A stretch of DNA of 64,000 bases from Nemertoderma westbladi. Its lineage: Eukaryota; Xenacoelomorpha; Nemertodermatida; Nemertodermatidae. The notes below the pieces were generated by a model. That model was not told the DNA's origin. It ran no database searches and worked only from the letters and a program-made list of their open reading frames with translations. Shown piece after piece: positions 22,167 to 33,700 of the stretch (the stretch's first letter is position 1; each line of letters starts with the position of its first letter). Where the stretch lies: NCBI GenBank assembly GCA_032718475.1, contig JAUCBJ010005279.1, forward strand, positions 20,990 through 84,989. The letters run 5' to 3'. The translations under genes and the position numbers were made by a program.

Positions 22167-22886
22167 CTAAATCAAAATCTTCATTTCAACTCGAGAAGCC
22201 GGATTCCATCCAGTAAAACGATACCAATAAGGTCCTTTCTTCCAATTCCCACCATATTCTCCGTTCAAGTTACTCCACGCGCATCCCTTGTACCACCACG
22301 CCCCAGTACGCATTACGGCGCAGTTGCCGGCTTGCTTGTCATTATCGCGGTCCTTGGTAGAGAATGGGAAACCGTTTAAATACTCCAAATCGTCACGAGC
22401 AGTACCATGGTAACCGGATACATTTAGGGTGTAATTAGTTGCAGCTGATCCGATAGAGAAGTTGTTGTATTCCGCGTATCGGTGTTCGTTGTTGAAATTC
22501 TTTCCCTCACCAGTGAATTCATCATTGGGATAAGCCCTCCCCCATCCAGTAAACCACAAATCGACTCTCAACTTCACCCCGCCGTAACTCAGCTCGTGGA
22601 TCGTCTCCAACCCCAACCAGAAGTTGGTATTCGGGTCGCCAAATCCTCCAACATATTCATCCCAGTTTCGATAGAAGTCAACAGATCCATCAACTCTTTG
22701 TTGAATCTTTACTCCATCGTTATGCTTTAGGATAGGCGCTATCAGCTTATACAGTTTTAACCCTGTAAACTGGTCTTTCAACTCTGTAAACTGGTCTTTC
22801 AACTCTGTATTCTGTTCTTTCAACTCTGTATTCTGTTCTTTTATCAGTTCTTCCAACGCAGCAACCTGTTCTTGTATCTGTTGACC
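22167..22886 (-). CDS. Fibrinogen-related domain (FReD) protein, terminal exon with coiled coil
   Basis: Likely the last exon of a host gene, open to a TAG at 22167-22169. A good acceptor (T-run then aacag) precedes 22886, so the N-terminus, probably with a signal peptide, is in exons not identified. The exon starts with a coiled coil of NTELKEQ/QFTELKD heptads encoded by a 21-bp tandem repeat, then the FReD: VDGSVDFYRNWDEYVGGFG, NFWLGLETIHEL, a calcium site with DRDND and NCAVMRTGAWWYKGCAWSNLNG with the second Cys pair. The family (ficolins, tachylectins, FREPs) binds carbohydrate or acetyl groups in innate defence. Odd: the first ~40 residues of a normal FReD, with the first Cys pair and the GGGW motif, are replaced by an unrelated stretch. 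They may lie in an upstream exon or be lost. Confidence 0.85.
   Translation of the reverse strand, partial: GQQIQEQVAALEELIKEQNTELKEQNTELKDQFTELKDQFTGLKLYKLIAPILKHNDGVKIQQRVDGSVDFYRNWDEYVGGFGDPNTNFWLGLETIHELSYGGVKLRVDLWFTGWGRAYPNDEFTGEGKNFNNEHRYAEYNNFSIGSAATNYTLNVSGYHGTARDDLEYLNGFPFSTKDRDNDKQAGNCAVMRTGAWWYKGCAWSNLNGEYGGNWKKGPYWYRFTGWNPASRVEMKILI
22758..22840 (-). repeat. 21-bp tandem repeat encoding the coiled coil of the FReD gene
   Basis: Four units, two ending CTGGTCTTT and two ending CTGTTCTTT on the plus strand, each encoding one heptad. Copy-number change would lengthen or shorten the coil by whole turns. Confidence 0.75.
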
Positions 22887-23165
22887 CTGTTAAAAAAAAT
22901 CATTTTATTTATATTTTATTTCATGTAAATCATAGGAAATAAAAGCACACAATGTAAGTTACAGTATGTGTAATTGTCATCCTTCTCCGGTGGAAAATAA
23001 CGCATATAATTACTCACAAAAAAATAAAAGTGCAACCTTTCTATTGATTTTCGTTTATTGTTTTGGTTGGAATACCGTAACGTGCCACTTTAACCTGCTC
23101 CTTTCTCTAAATTGGTAATTTAACATTTAACAATTTAACACAAAACATTAATTTCAAACGCTTAA

Positions 23166-24720
23166 CCCTATTAGTACCAGGCTATAAAATGTTGTACAAA
23201 TACCGGGGGGGGGTCATATTGACCCCCCCCTCTAAAATCTACAAATATTTACAAAAACGTCTGATTTTTTGTTTGTACGTAGGTAGCACTTGTCTGGATC
23301 CGACCGAAAAAAAAAATTTCGAAAAAAATGTACTGGGGTGTTTATATTGCAGCACCAAAATTACAAGTAGTGCAAAATTTTCACCAAATATGAAAGTTAC
23401 ATTTTCGGCTAATTATTTTTCAATACAGGTTTTCTGGGGTGCAAAATACATTGGAAAATATTAAAAAATGATATGATTACTATAAATGGCTGTTTAGTCC
23501 TCTCTGCGTAGGAAAAAAATGAAAAAAACAAGTAACCAGCACTTTTCAGTTAGAACACAAAATTTTTAATTCACTTATACGATGCTATAAATTCACATTT
23601 TCAGGTTTTTGAGGGCGCTGATTCTAATGGAATACATTTCTAATATGCCAAATCATTGCTATTTGTATTTTTCGGCGTTTTTTGGCAAATTTTGGTGCTA
23701 GCACCAAATTTCGTACCCATCACCAAAAAGTACAAGTTTGCGATGTCCAGTGCTGTTTTTATTGATTCCATCGGATTCAGGACCCTCACAAACCTGCATA
23801 ACGCAAGAAACAAGGTGATACTATCTACTTATCAATTTGCATATTTTCCAAAATTTGGTGCTGGCACAACAATTTTCACCCACCGTCGAGAAATACCATT
23901 TTGAATACTCCTATGAAATTTTTACTTATTCCATTGAATTCAGAACCATCAAAAACCCGTATAACGTAAGAAACAAGATGACACAATCAATTGATATATT
24001 TGAAGGTTTTCAAAATTTGGTGCTAGCACCACATTTTGCACCCACATCCGAAAAATACAAGTTTGAGATGTCTAGTTCGATAATTATATTTTCCATTGAA
24101 TTCAGAACAGCCATAAACCTCTAAAACGCAAGAAATAAGTTGTCACAAGCAATTGTATCTATTGAATGGATTTTCAAAATTTCGTGCTAGCACCAAAATT
24201 TGCACACAGCACCGAAAAATACAAGTTTGATACGCTTGGTGCAACTCGTATATATTTCATCGAATCTAGAAACCCAAAAAACCCCAATTGCATAAAAAAC
24301 AAGTTTCAAACGATCAATTTACAAAATTGACTTATTTCAAAATTTGGTGCTGGCACCAAAATTTGGCACCCACCGAAAAAAACAAGTTTGAAATTTCTAA
24401 ATCAATTTATATGAATTTCATCAAATTTCTAACACCAAAAAACCGGTGTAAATAATAAATAGAGATGTTACAATTCATATTTAATGAAATGTAATTTTCA
24501 AAAAACGTCTCAAAAAAAGTGCCAAAAGTAGGGTTAAAAAATGGTGCTATAACTCGAAAAGTACCCAATATTTTTGAAAACGGTTTTCGCTACTAGGAAG
24601 ACAATAGATTTTTAGGAAAAGTCATAAAATTTCAGATTCCCAACTGCGTTTATTTCAGAATTATAATAAAAAAACCACGGGGGGGGTCATATTGACCCCC
24701 CCCCCCGGGTTTAATAGGGT
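23166..24720. mobile_element. piggyBac-like non-autonomous element 1 (1555 bp) in a TTAA site
   Basis: Flanked by TTAA on both sides (23162-23165, 24721-24724). The ends are CCCTATTA and TAATAGGG. The related locus at 56448-56456 has an unbroken cgcTTAAgaac, the empty site. Near each end is a self-palindrome of G-run, tcatattga, C-run (about 23204-23228 and 24679-24707). The middle holds four to five ~160-bp repeats centred on GGTGCTAGCACC. No transposase ORF was seen. TTAA targets and CCCT ends are typical of piggyBac, hence the class call. Confidence 0.75.
23690..24380. repeat. ~160-bp tandem repeats inside piggyBac-like element 1
   Basis: Units begin near 23690, 23853, 24014, 24174 and 24338. 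Each has a TTTGGTGCTAGCACCAAA-type palindrome followed by a conserved ACAAGTTTGA and, further on, ATTGAATTCAGAACC. Confidence 0.7.
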
Positions 24721-25571
24721 TAAGAACTTTTGAAGGGCCCTTTTAAACGTTTTTAACAATAAGTTATACACATATATATATATATATAGGCCTACTGTAA
24801 TACAATAAATTATTGTCAATAATATTTTGCAGTTTCGCTATGTCTAATAGATATTTAAGATATTCTCACATATAGACTCTCGTGTTGCGCGAAGACCCAC
24901 CACAACGTTTAATTTGTAAAAGCCGAGGCCTTATATGTTCATTTCTACCACACCGCTACTTCTACGTAGTTCTTTCAGTTGTACACTAAATGTTAGAACT
25001 GCAGATTAATTAAACAATATTATCAGCTGTCCAATCATGTACACAGTGTCTACGGAGCCCCTAAATGGAAATTAAAAAAAAAAAAATATCTAAAGCGCTC
25101 TAGATAAATATTGATTTTATTGATTGGACTACTACGTACTACTAGGATCGGCATGCTGCATTGCTGCTGCATATTATAAATGCTGTGCCGGCTGGTCGAC
25201 AAAATTGCACCGCCACAACTCCCTATCACACATGTCATTTACTAGATCATCCGCATTTTCATGGCCAGTTAAATTTGTTTAAGATGCGTCTTAAGAAAGT
25301 CATGGGCTGTCCACCATGCTTATTGACTCCATGAGGCCGCCAAAGTACAAGATTATGCACTGGCTGGTCCTCACGGCGAAAGCAATGTCCTGCAAAGCGG
25401 AGGCGGCTTTATTCTAGTGTCAAGCTTGAGGGAACCATTGAGATACCTCCAATGTTATATAGTGTCTGGTTGGAGATGTGTGCATTGTACTTGACACAAT
25501 GAACCCGGCGTAGCATTCTTTTGAATGTGCAATCCAGAGATTTGGTGTCCTCGGCAGTGAGGTTCCTTTGT

Positions 25572-26127
25572 TGTGACGGGATCCAGGAAGGATCCCGATT
25601 TATCCGTTGTTTAATTCACTCGTCCCCGCCGTGTGTATGAAAGGTAAAATAGGGAATCCGTGTCGTTCGTTGTATATATTGACTGATATAGATATATAGG
25701 GTATATAGATATAGGTGTAACTGATATAATGTTGTCGTATACAGAAGGCGGGATACGGTAATTAAAGTCCCGGTCCTTCCCTAGCTAAACTATCTAACCT
25801 AAGCTAGCACCAATATTGCACTGAGATAACTGAATGGAAAGATTACTGCCAACTGGCTATATTGCACGGTTGGCCTTGTTACTCTACCTAATCGATGCCT
25901 TTCCCCCCCTGATTGGTTGATACCCTTGTTGGCGCCCCGTGGAGTGTTCCCGTTCACTCCTCCTGTTCTCTCTGGGTTAGGGGTTTGGCCCCTGACCCTT
26001 ATTGTGTGGTTCTCCTTCCCATTCTCATTGGGATGGCACGAGTTGGTTAATTACCCAATCTCGTGGCTCCCAATATTACTTATCGGCTTAACTTTATGGG
26101 GTGTTAGCGGGATTGAATAAGCTAACA
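25572..26127 (-). repeat. 3' LTR of element 3
   Basis: 556 bp. Sense start TGTTAGCTTATTC, sense end ATCCCGTCACA. Immediately upstream in sense is a run of G after ATAGCAT (complement of 26128-26145), a suitable polypurine tract. Confidence 0.93.
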
Positions 26128-26835
26128 CTCCCCCCCATGCTATCTTCCCGGTAAGAAGATAGCATCAACCAAAAAGTGCGCTACAATCCCGCTGGATCCC
26201 GATCTAGTATCGGGTGTGGGGTGGAATTCTTTTCTCTCGGAGCCGGCTTTCCAGGCCGCTCCCTATGGGTATGATAACGCTACCCTAATGCCTGGCGTCT
26301 CATGTCGGGCTGATCGCGCTCACCTCTCACGCGACTTTTGTTTCCCCAACACTTTCGCCCTATTTCTTCTCCACTCTCACCCTAACTCTCTCATACCCTC
26401 GGACCTCCTCGTCCCTCACTCAGCCTGTTATTCTCCCCCCCGCACTAGAATTGCGTTCGCACTCTCTCCGCACTTCGCTCTATTACTCCGTCCCTCAACC
26501 CCACTTTGACTATTTCATCCCTCCTGACAAATCTCCCCCCCCCCCCTCTTGTGCCGTCGCACTCAAGAAGTGTGAAATTGTCTGGTGTCTCGTCCATAGT
26601 GCCATAGTCAGTTATCCCCCCAGTCCCAGTAGCTAATTGAGAAAGGTTGTATGACTATAGTACTTACTCCGAACGTATGTATTTTACTGCTAATTACTAC
26701 GTACGTACATACAAATTGCACTTATATGATTATTTGCATTAATTAAATTTGTACTTAATAGTTCGTACGTCCCACGCGGCGCCTTCCAGGCGTACCACGT
26801 CCAAGTCCCAGTTTCTCTCCCTCGGCTCTGGGAGC
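26128..26835 (-). other. 3' non-coding block of element 3
   Basis: Between the end of ORF3 and the 3' LTR. Pyrimidine-rich on plus with several C-runs. No ORF conserved elsewhere and no copy of the 16-bp motif of elements 1/2 was seen. Confidence 0.55.
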
Positions 26836-29382
26836 CTATCTGTTCCTCTGGGGATAGTTCCCCCTGGCGTCCCCTTCCCTGGGTCGTTTCTTGGTTACCA
26901 CCGCTCCTCTGGGATCCGCTTTCTGCTTTCGGACCTTCGCCGCCACCTCCCTGCTGATTCCGGTTGTTGGCTCCTTGGGCGCTGGTGTTATTAGTGCCGG
27001 ATACCGCTTCGCAGGTGGCCCCTCAGAGTGGCCCGGTTGTCTCCCTCTGGTGGCGTCCCATAGGATCATCTTTATTGCTTGCGGTACGTGCTCCGCCAAG
27101 AAATCCCTAAACTCCCTTCGGTTCTGTGGCGTCCACCTATCCAAATATCATTGTGTGTTCATCACTCCAGCGTATGATGCCGCCGTTGCTACCTCTTGGT
27201 AGGTAAACGGTAGCCTCCGCTTTATGATTTCCATGTGAGTCTCCTGATTGATAAGGAAGAAACCCCACTTGAACTCCTGGGCCTTCATGCGCTGGCGCGT
27301 CATAGCCCCGACGTCGGCCCACTCCTCGAATCTTGCGAACTTTTCCTCGTCGTCCATCCAATCGCACTGGCGTCCGTAGTGTCCTCGAAAGTGGCACTTT
27401 GGACATCGGTTATGTAACCGTGGACACGCCCCCATCCTGTGGCTCGGCTCTCAGCAGTAGAGACAAAAGGTTCCCTTCTGGAACCGGTACAAGCAGCTCC
27501 TTTCCTGGTGGGTCTGTCTCCCACAGTAGTCGCAGCCGAGTACCAATGTCTCCCGTCCCACCTCGTCCTTCGTCCCAAGCGATCTCCGCGGTCTGTGGAG
27601 TCGCTGGTAGGCAAACTTCTCCACATTAGTGTCTCTATCTACGTCGATCTCCCCGCCCCTCTCGGGCATCGTCTCCCCGAATACTATCCGTGGTGCCGTC
27701 CCCGGTTGCTCGCCCAACCTGATAGTGCTCCCCGCGAAATCCATCGCCGGCTCCTCGTGCACCCAGGTCCGCTTGCCGGATCTGTTCCAGAAGGCCCTCG
27801 CCCCACTGGCCGTCACCACCCTTCCGCCAACCCAGTCCGTGTCCGAGTGGCCTATCCTCTCGATGGGCGGCATCTCTCCGAACTCGTCGTCGTCCTCCTC
27901 CTCTTCTCGCAGTGGTTCCAACCTCGGTATCCTGGTGGACCCACTATGTCCCTTCCCGCCTTGGCTCTCGCCCGTAGCTCTCCATCCCTCTAGCTCCCTC
28001 AACTTCCTCGGCGGTTGTTCGCCCTCGGCGCCCGCTGGTATGGGCATCTCTTGCAACCCCGACGTCGACTGTTTCGGCGATCCCACCGTCCATCCCAATT
28101 CTCGCCCTAGAGACTCCCCCGAACTCCCTGACGAAGTCCAATAAAGTTCGTCTAGGCCCGCCTGTTCCTCGAAGCCGTAACTCTGCGTCCTCGCCTCCTC
28201 TTCCCTCTCCTCTGCTTCTATCCTCTCCCGTCTAGCGACTTCTTCCAGTCGCTTTGCTTCTCGTCTGTCCGTCTCTAGCTGCTTCCATCTCTGATACGGC
28301 GTATCTGTCTCCCCGTCTACCAGATGTCGGCTGTTGTAGTACACCGACTCGCCCTTCAGCCCCGGGTGGTCTACCAGACCGTCGAAGGCCGTTTTAAAGG
28401 CTCTCCTGTAGCTTAGGTGTGATCCCGATAACAGAAATGCCCCTGGTTCCCTCTCGATAACCACGGTCATAAATAAGTTAAGCAAACTTATCATCATCCA
28501 ATCTTCCTGCAAGATATATCGCTTCTGATATACCTTTATCGCTCCTCTGCGGAACTGATATACCTCTTGCTTTCCCGGTCTCGCTCCCCACTTTAGCGAG
28601 TTCGCTAGTTCTGCTCCGTATTCTTCCCTGAACTTCCCCCAGTCCATCGGTTTGTGGCATACGAGCCCCAATAGTTGGCCCATTGCCACCGCCCCGCACT
28701 GGCCTGTGTTTCCGACTACCCCCAACCCATCCGGTGCCGTCATAGCCATAAAGACCTTCTGCATGTCCAGGAGGTTGGTGGCGTCCGGACCGATGATTCT
28801 CTCCGCATCCTCGCAAATTGCCGATCCCACTTTCGTCGTCGACTTCTCTCTTACCAAGACTTGTACCGCTTTCGGTAACCGATTTAATTTCAGCCCGTCC
28901 TTCTTCCCATATGTTCCTAGATCGAATAAGAAAATGTCCCCATTTGGCGCGGCCAAATGTAGGAGTATGGTACTGGCCGACCCCGCTGATCCTCGTCTCG
29001 AACCCGCCTCGTCTTCCACGGTTCCCTCGTCGTCTAGGATCATATATCCTCCCCTGTTGACGGACTCTATGAATCTCTTCCAGTCCTTCCTCGGTGATTC
29101 CCTCGGGTACTTCGGAATCCCGAACCTAGCCTCGTCCCCTTTCACCACATTGTGGAAGTGTTGGAAGATCGCGTTGTCCACCGACGGCGTCCCATAGGTC
29201 CCAACCAGCCGCTGTTCGTGCATCTCTCGGAAGTGATCCTGCAGCGCACGTGCCGCGTGACCCCTTTCCAACCTCTCGTAGTATCCTCTCGTCTTCTCTT
29301 CCAGATGCCTCTCGGTGAAATCCACCAGTATCTCCTTTCCTCCCGACTCCGCCTTTCTCTTTCTGATCAACTTACTCGCCAT
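26836..29382 (-). pseudogene. Extra 3' gene of element 3: DEDD exonuclease-like domain plus three zinc knuckles
   Basis: One frame of about 849 codons from ATG 29382, broken by TGA at 27451-27453 and TGA at 27148-27150. Residues ~100-300 read as an RNase D/WRN-type 3'-5' exonuclease: GGYMILDDEG gives the DxE of motif I (D117, E119); a beta-strand FLFDLG follows; KVGSAICEDAERI gives the motif II Asp (D192); LLDMQ gives a further Asp (D206); KRYILQEDW (~287-295) stands where the motif III Tyr-x3-Asp is expected, with the spacing off by one (Y289, E293/D294). A Glu/Arg-rich stretch follows. Three CCHC knuckles come next: 617-630, 640-653 (containing the stop) and 660-673. After them, KWGFFLINQETHM resembles FWAVNPQTMM of elements 1/2. 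Likely nuclear or particle-associated nucleic-acid processing; the role is unknown. Confidence 0.72.
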
Positions 29383-29391
29383 TCCGAACAC

Positions 29392-30768
29392 TACACTCGC
29401 TCACCTGCAAGGTGGTGCCTTACCAAGGCGCAATACAGATGAGTGATGTATCTAGGATGTTCTGTACGGTTCGATAATGGCCTATTTCTACTTAACTGCG
29501 CCTTTTAACCTAAATTTATTACTAATTAATCTTGAAGCTAGTAAATGAGCCTAATTTACAATTTCTGTCCGTTACATTTATTATGTTCTAGAACAACTTT
29601 CCTTGTGTTGCCATTATTTTGTAACTTTCAGCCCTATTCTATTTATTTATCTATTTATTTTAATTCTACTGTCCTACTACTTACTATTACCTATGGATTA
29701 TTCTATTCTTTAATCCACATTCTGGCCTACTCTGTGGGCCTGTGCAGTACAGCAGTATGCGTCGTGTGGCCACACGATTTACCCAGCTGTATTCATATGC
29801 CCCCCTCTCGCTACTAATGCTACTTACTGCTAACTAATATCTATATCTTATATACCCTTCTACCTCTTACTCTCTCTCTCTCTAACTAACGGTACTACGT
29901 ACCCTCTAACTCTTCTCTAACTAACTAGCGGTACTTACGTACCCTCTAACTCTAACTCTTCCCTAACTAACGGTACTACGTACCCTCTAACTCTTCTCTA
30001 ACTAACTAGCGGTACTTACGTACCCTCTAACTCTCCTCTAACTAACTAGCGGTACTTACGTACCCTCTAACTCTAACTCTTCTCTAACTAACGGTACTAC
30101 GTACCCTCTAACTCTAACTCTTCTCTAACTAACGGTACTACGTACCCTTTAACTCTAACTCTTCCCTAACTAACGGTACTACGTACCCTCTAACTCTTCT
30201 CTAACTAACTAGCGGTACTTACGTACCCTCTAACTCTCCTCTAACTAACTAGCGGTACTTACGTACCCTCTAACTCTAACTCTTCTCTAACTAACGGTAC
30301 TACGTACCCTCTAACTCTAACTCTTATCTAACTAACGGTACTACGTACCCTCTGACTCTAACTCTAACTAACTAGCGGTACTTACGTACCCTCTAACTCT
30401 AACTCTAACTAACTAGCGGTACTTACGTACCCTCTAACTCTCTAACTAACTAGCGGTACTACGTACCCTCTAGCTCTCTAACTAACTAGCGGTACTACGT
30501 ACCCTCTAACTCTCTAACTAACTAACTAACTAGGTACTACGTACCTCTTAACTAACTTCTCTAACTAGGTACTACGTACCTCTTAACTAACTAACTAACT
30601 AACTAGGTACTACGTACCTCTTAACTAACTTCTGCCTATTAACTGCGTACCTACTATGTACTATTATTTTTATTTTATTTTTATTTATTTGTGTGGGAGG
30701 GGCCTCTCACCCTCAATCCCACCCCCCTCAGTCCAAACTTGGACGACTAAAAAACCTCTAACTCCAAT
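29392..30768 (-). other. Spacer between pol and ORF3 of element 3
   Basis: Non-coding. 29392-29887 has no recognisable content, 29888-30620 is a minisatellite (separate entry) and 30621-30768 leads into the end of pol. Confidence 0.6.
29888..30620. repeat. ~40-bp minisatellite with GGTAC palindromes, about 19 units
   Basis: Units alternate between CTCTAACTAACTAGCGGTA plus CTTACGTACC and a shorter CTAACTAACGGTACTACGTACC form. Each has inverted arms GGTAC/GTACC around a 3-4 base loop. Spacing is 37-42 bp. It shortens to CTAACTAACTAGGTACTACG at the right end. Confidence 0.9.
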
Positions 30769-33700
30769 CTAAGGTGCCCCTTCTAATAGACAGCATTTCC
30801 CTACAGCTCTCCTGTAGGTTTTTCTGTCCTTCGCACCTATCTTTCCACCTATCCGCACTTCTACCGATCGGACTCTTCCGTCCTCATCGGAGTAAGTGCC
30901 TACAACTCTCGCCAACCGCCACTGGTTGTTGATGATAGTATCATCCGTAACGATTACGAGATCTCCTACTCTTAACTCCCTGTTCGGCTTCTTCCACTTG
31001 CTTCGCTTATGGAGCGTGGGTAGGTATTCTTCTACCCACCTCCTCCAATACTCTGCGCTTATTGCTTTAGCGACTTTCCAACTCTGGCGGGAGTGTATGT
31101 CATCTGGGTCTACACCCCGCATATCGATGGTCGCTGGCCTTTCCATCAGAAAGTGGCTAGGCGTCAGCACGTCTAATGACTCAGGGTCATCATTCTCTGG
31201 ATATAGCGGTCTGCTATTAATGATCCCCTCGCACTTCGCAAGCACTGTCCGTAAGACGTCTTCAGTGACCATGTGGGTGTTCATTAACTTCGTCATTAGA
31301 TGCTTTGAACTGCCCACCAGTCTCTCGACGCATCCTAGTGTATGTGGTGCATACGGCGTCCTTCTCTCCCACTTTACTTGTCGTCGTCTCATGGCCGCCC
31401 TGACTTCCTCCCCTTCCAAGATGTCCAAGGCCTCTGCCATCTCACTCTCTGCGCCCACAAAGTTGGTGCCGTTGTCGCTGTATATCACTGCGATCGTCCC
31501 ACCTTTGCGGTCTCTAAACCTTTCTAAGGCATTAATGAATGCTGATGCGGTTGCATCTTGGGCGAGTTCTATCCCTACCGCCCGTGTGTTGTTGCATACG
31601 AAGATAATGCCGTAGCGTTTCTCCGTGTGTCGCATCACTTTGATCTTTATCGGCCCGAACATGTCCACACCGCAATGCTTAAATGGCGGGTCGTGCTGTC
31701 TTACCCTACTCGCCGGTAGTGGTGCCATCTCCTGTACGGCTCGCTCCTTCTTCGCTCGTCGGCAGGTCTGGCACTGCCCCACTACCGCTTTTACCTTCTT
31801 TCTCAGTTGTTTGACCCAATAGGTCCTCCTTATCTCTGTGAGGGTTCGGTTGGTGCCCCCATGCAAAATCGATTTGTGGGAGTCCCAGATAATCTGGTGG
31901 ACTATTGGCGATCCTGTGGGAATGATGATGGGTTTCGGTGGTACGGCTATGCTATTGTTATATCCCACCCTAGAATTCATTACTAGAATCCCATCGTCAT
32001 TGAGTTGTGGCGACAGCGTAATCAGCTCGCTGTCCCGTCGGAGGTGCTGTTGGTTACCGACGCGTTCCACCTCGTCGCCGTAGTTCTTCCGTTGTTCATA
32101 GCGGATCACTGCCTTGGCCGCTCCTTCCAGATCTATGGTTGTCCTGATCTTCTTGTCCTTGCCAACACTCGCGAGGAAATTCCCGAAAGCTCTCCAGTAC
32201 GCCACTAGTTTCTTGGTCTTATACCAACTAGAACTGTAGCTGAGGAGTTTATCCGTCGGGTTATCGCACAGTTCTCGTCCTGGTTGCACGTCCCTAATCT
32301 CCCTCACCATCTGGGAGTACATCTCTTCTCCCTCTGAATCTCCCTCTTCTCCCTCCGAAACTACTTCTGAGCCCGGCTCCACTCTTCTCATCGGCGGCCA
32401 GGCCTCCTTATTGCTCAGAAATCGTGGCCCATGTTGCCACAATACTTCCTTCTTCAAGAAAGTGTGGCGTTCCACGCCCCTCGACAGCAAGTCCGCTGGG
32501 TTCTCGTCTGTTGGGCAGTAGTGCCACCTTTCCAGTTCTGTGGTCGCCCTTATTTCGTCCACTCTATTCGCGACAAATATCGGGTATCTTGTCCTTTCGT
32601 TATGTAGCCAACCAAGCACTACCATGGAGTCCGTCCAGTAGTGTGTCTCCACTATGTTGGGAATAGTATCCACTAGGTAGGCTGTGGCTCTAACTCCTAG
32701 TCTCGCAGCTGTTAATTCCAACTTGGGAACAGATGCTGAATCTGGCGGCGTCGACTTTGCTTTGCTAAAGGCTAGTCTGGGCTTGTGAGCCCCCCCTCGT
32801 TGTACTAAATAGAGTGCTGCTCCGTACGCCTCCAACGACGCGTCGGAGAACATGTGTAGGTCCAGATTCGTCATGTTCCCATCCGGGAAATACACTCGTG
32901 GCATGTTGTATGTTCCCATCTTCTCCAAGTCTCCTGTCCACTTGCTCCACTGTTTCTTGATTTCCTCTGGTACCTCTACGTCCCACTCATCCTTCAATTT
33001 GTATACTCTCTTAAGTATCTGTTTCCCTGTGACTAATAATGGGGATGCTAGGCCTAGGGGATCGTATATCCTTGCTATATACGATACATAGCCCCTCTTC
33101 ATATGGGTGTCTGCACCCTCCTGGCTCAGCTGATACTTCAGTTCGTCTGTCTCTCTATCCCACACGATTCCCAATGCCTTCTGTTGAGATTGTGTTCTCT
33201 TATTCGCCATGTCCTGCCCTTTGACTGTTGTTGGATTATCCATGGTCGATTCTGGCCTCTTGTCTTCTATTGCCTTGATAAATTCTTCCGAACTGGATTG
33301 GAATTTGGTCAGGTTAAAGCCGGATCCTTTTAGGATGTCGCGAACCTCGCGCCCTGTGTCCAGTATCTCCTTAACCGTATTCCCAGACTCCATTCCGTCA
33401 TCTACGTAGAAGCCGCGTCGAATCATATCGATGGCCCTACTGCTGTATCTATCTTCCTTCCCTTTCACTGTGTCTCTCACTGCCATAGTCGTCGTAAATG
33501 AAGACGACTTGGCCCCCATGTTTTGTACTACCATCTTGTATGCCGGTATTATCGACGGTTCTTCCTCGCCGTTATACCATAAGAAGCGTTGACTGTCGCT
33601 ATCTTCCTCCGTTACACGGACTTGGTTGAACATGCCTTCTATGTCACACGTGAAGGCGTGTTTCCCGTTTCTAAATCTAAGTAGCACCTCTATGCCCGAA

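Larger units (their letters stand above)
23114..25571 (-). mobile_element. LINE copy A, left part (interrupted by piggyBac-like element 1 and element 3)
   Basis: Matches LINE copy B (56398-58480) along its length, apart from the piggyBac-like insertion. 25190-25571 on minus corresponds to the C-terminal part of the RT ORF of copy C, with frame breaks. 24725-25180 is the 3' non-coding part shared with copy B. The copy continues at 56215 beyond element 3. The uninterrupted TTAA at 25289-25292 is the empty site for the second piggyBac-like element (57047-57895). Confidence 0.7.

Noticed and set aside
25917-26120. Hydrophobic ORF repeated at 55999-56202
   Set aside because: It is the antisense strand of the element 3 LTR; it appears twice only because the LTR does.
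29888-30620. CRISPR-like array
   Set aside because: Units are contiguous tandem repeats with no unique spacers, inside a eukaryotic retrotransposon.
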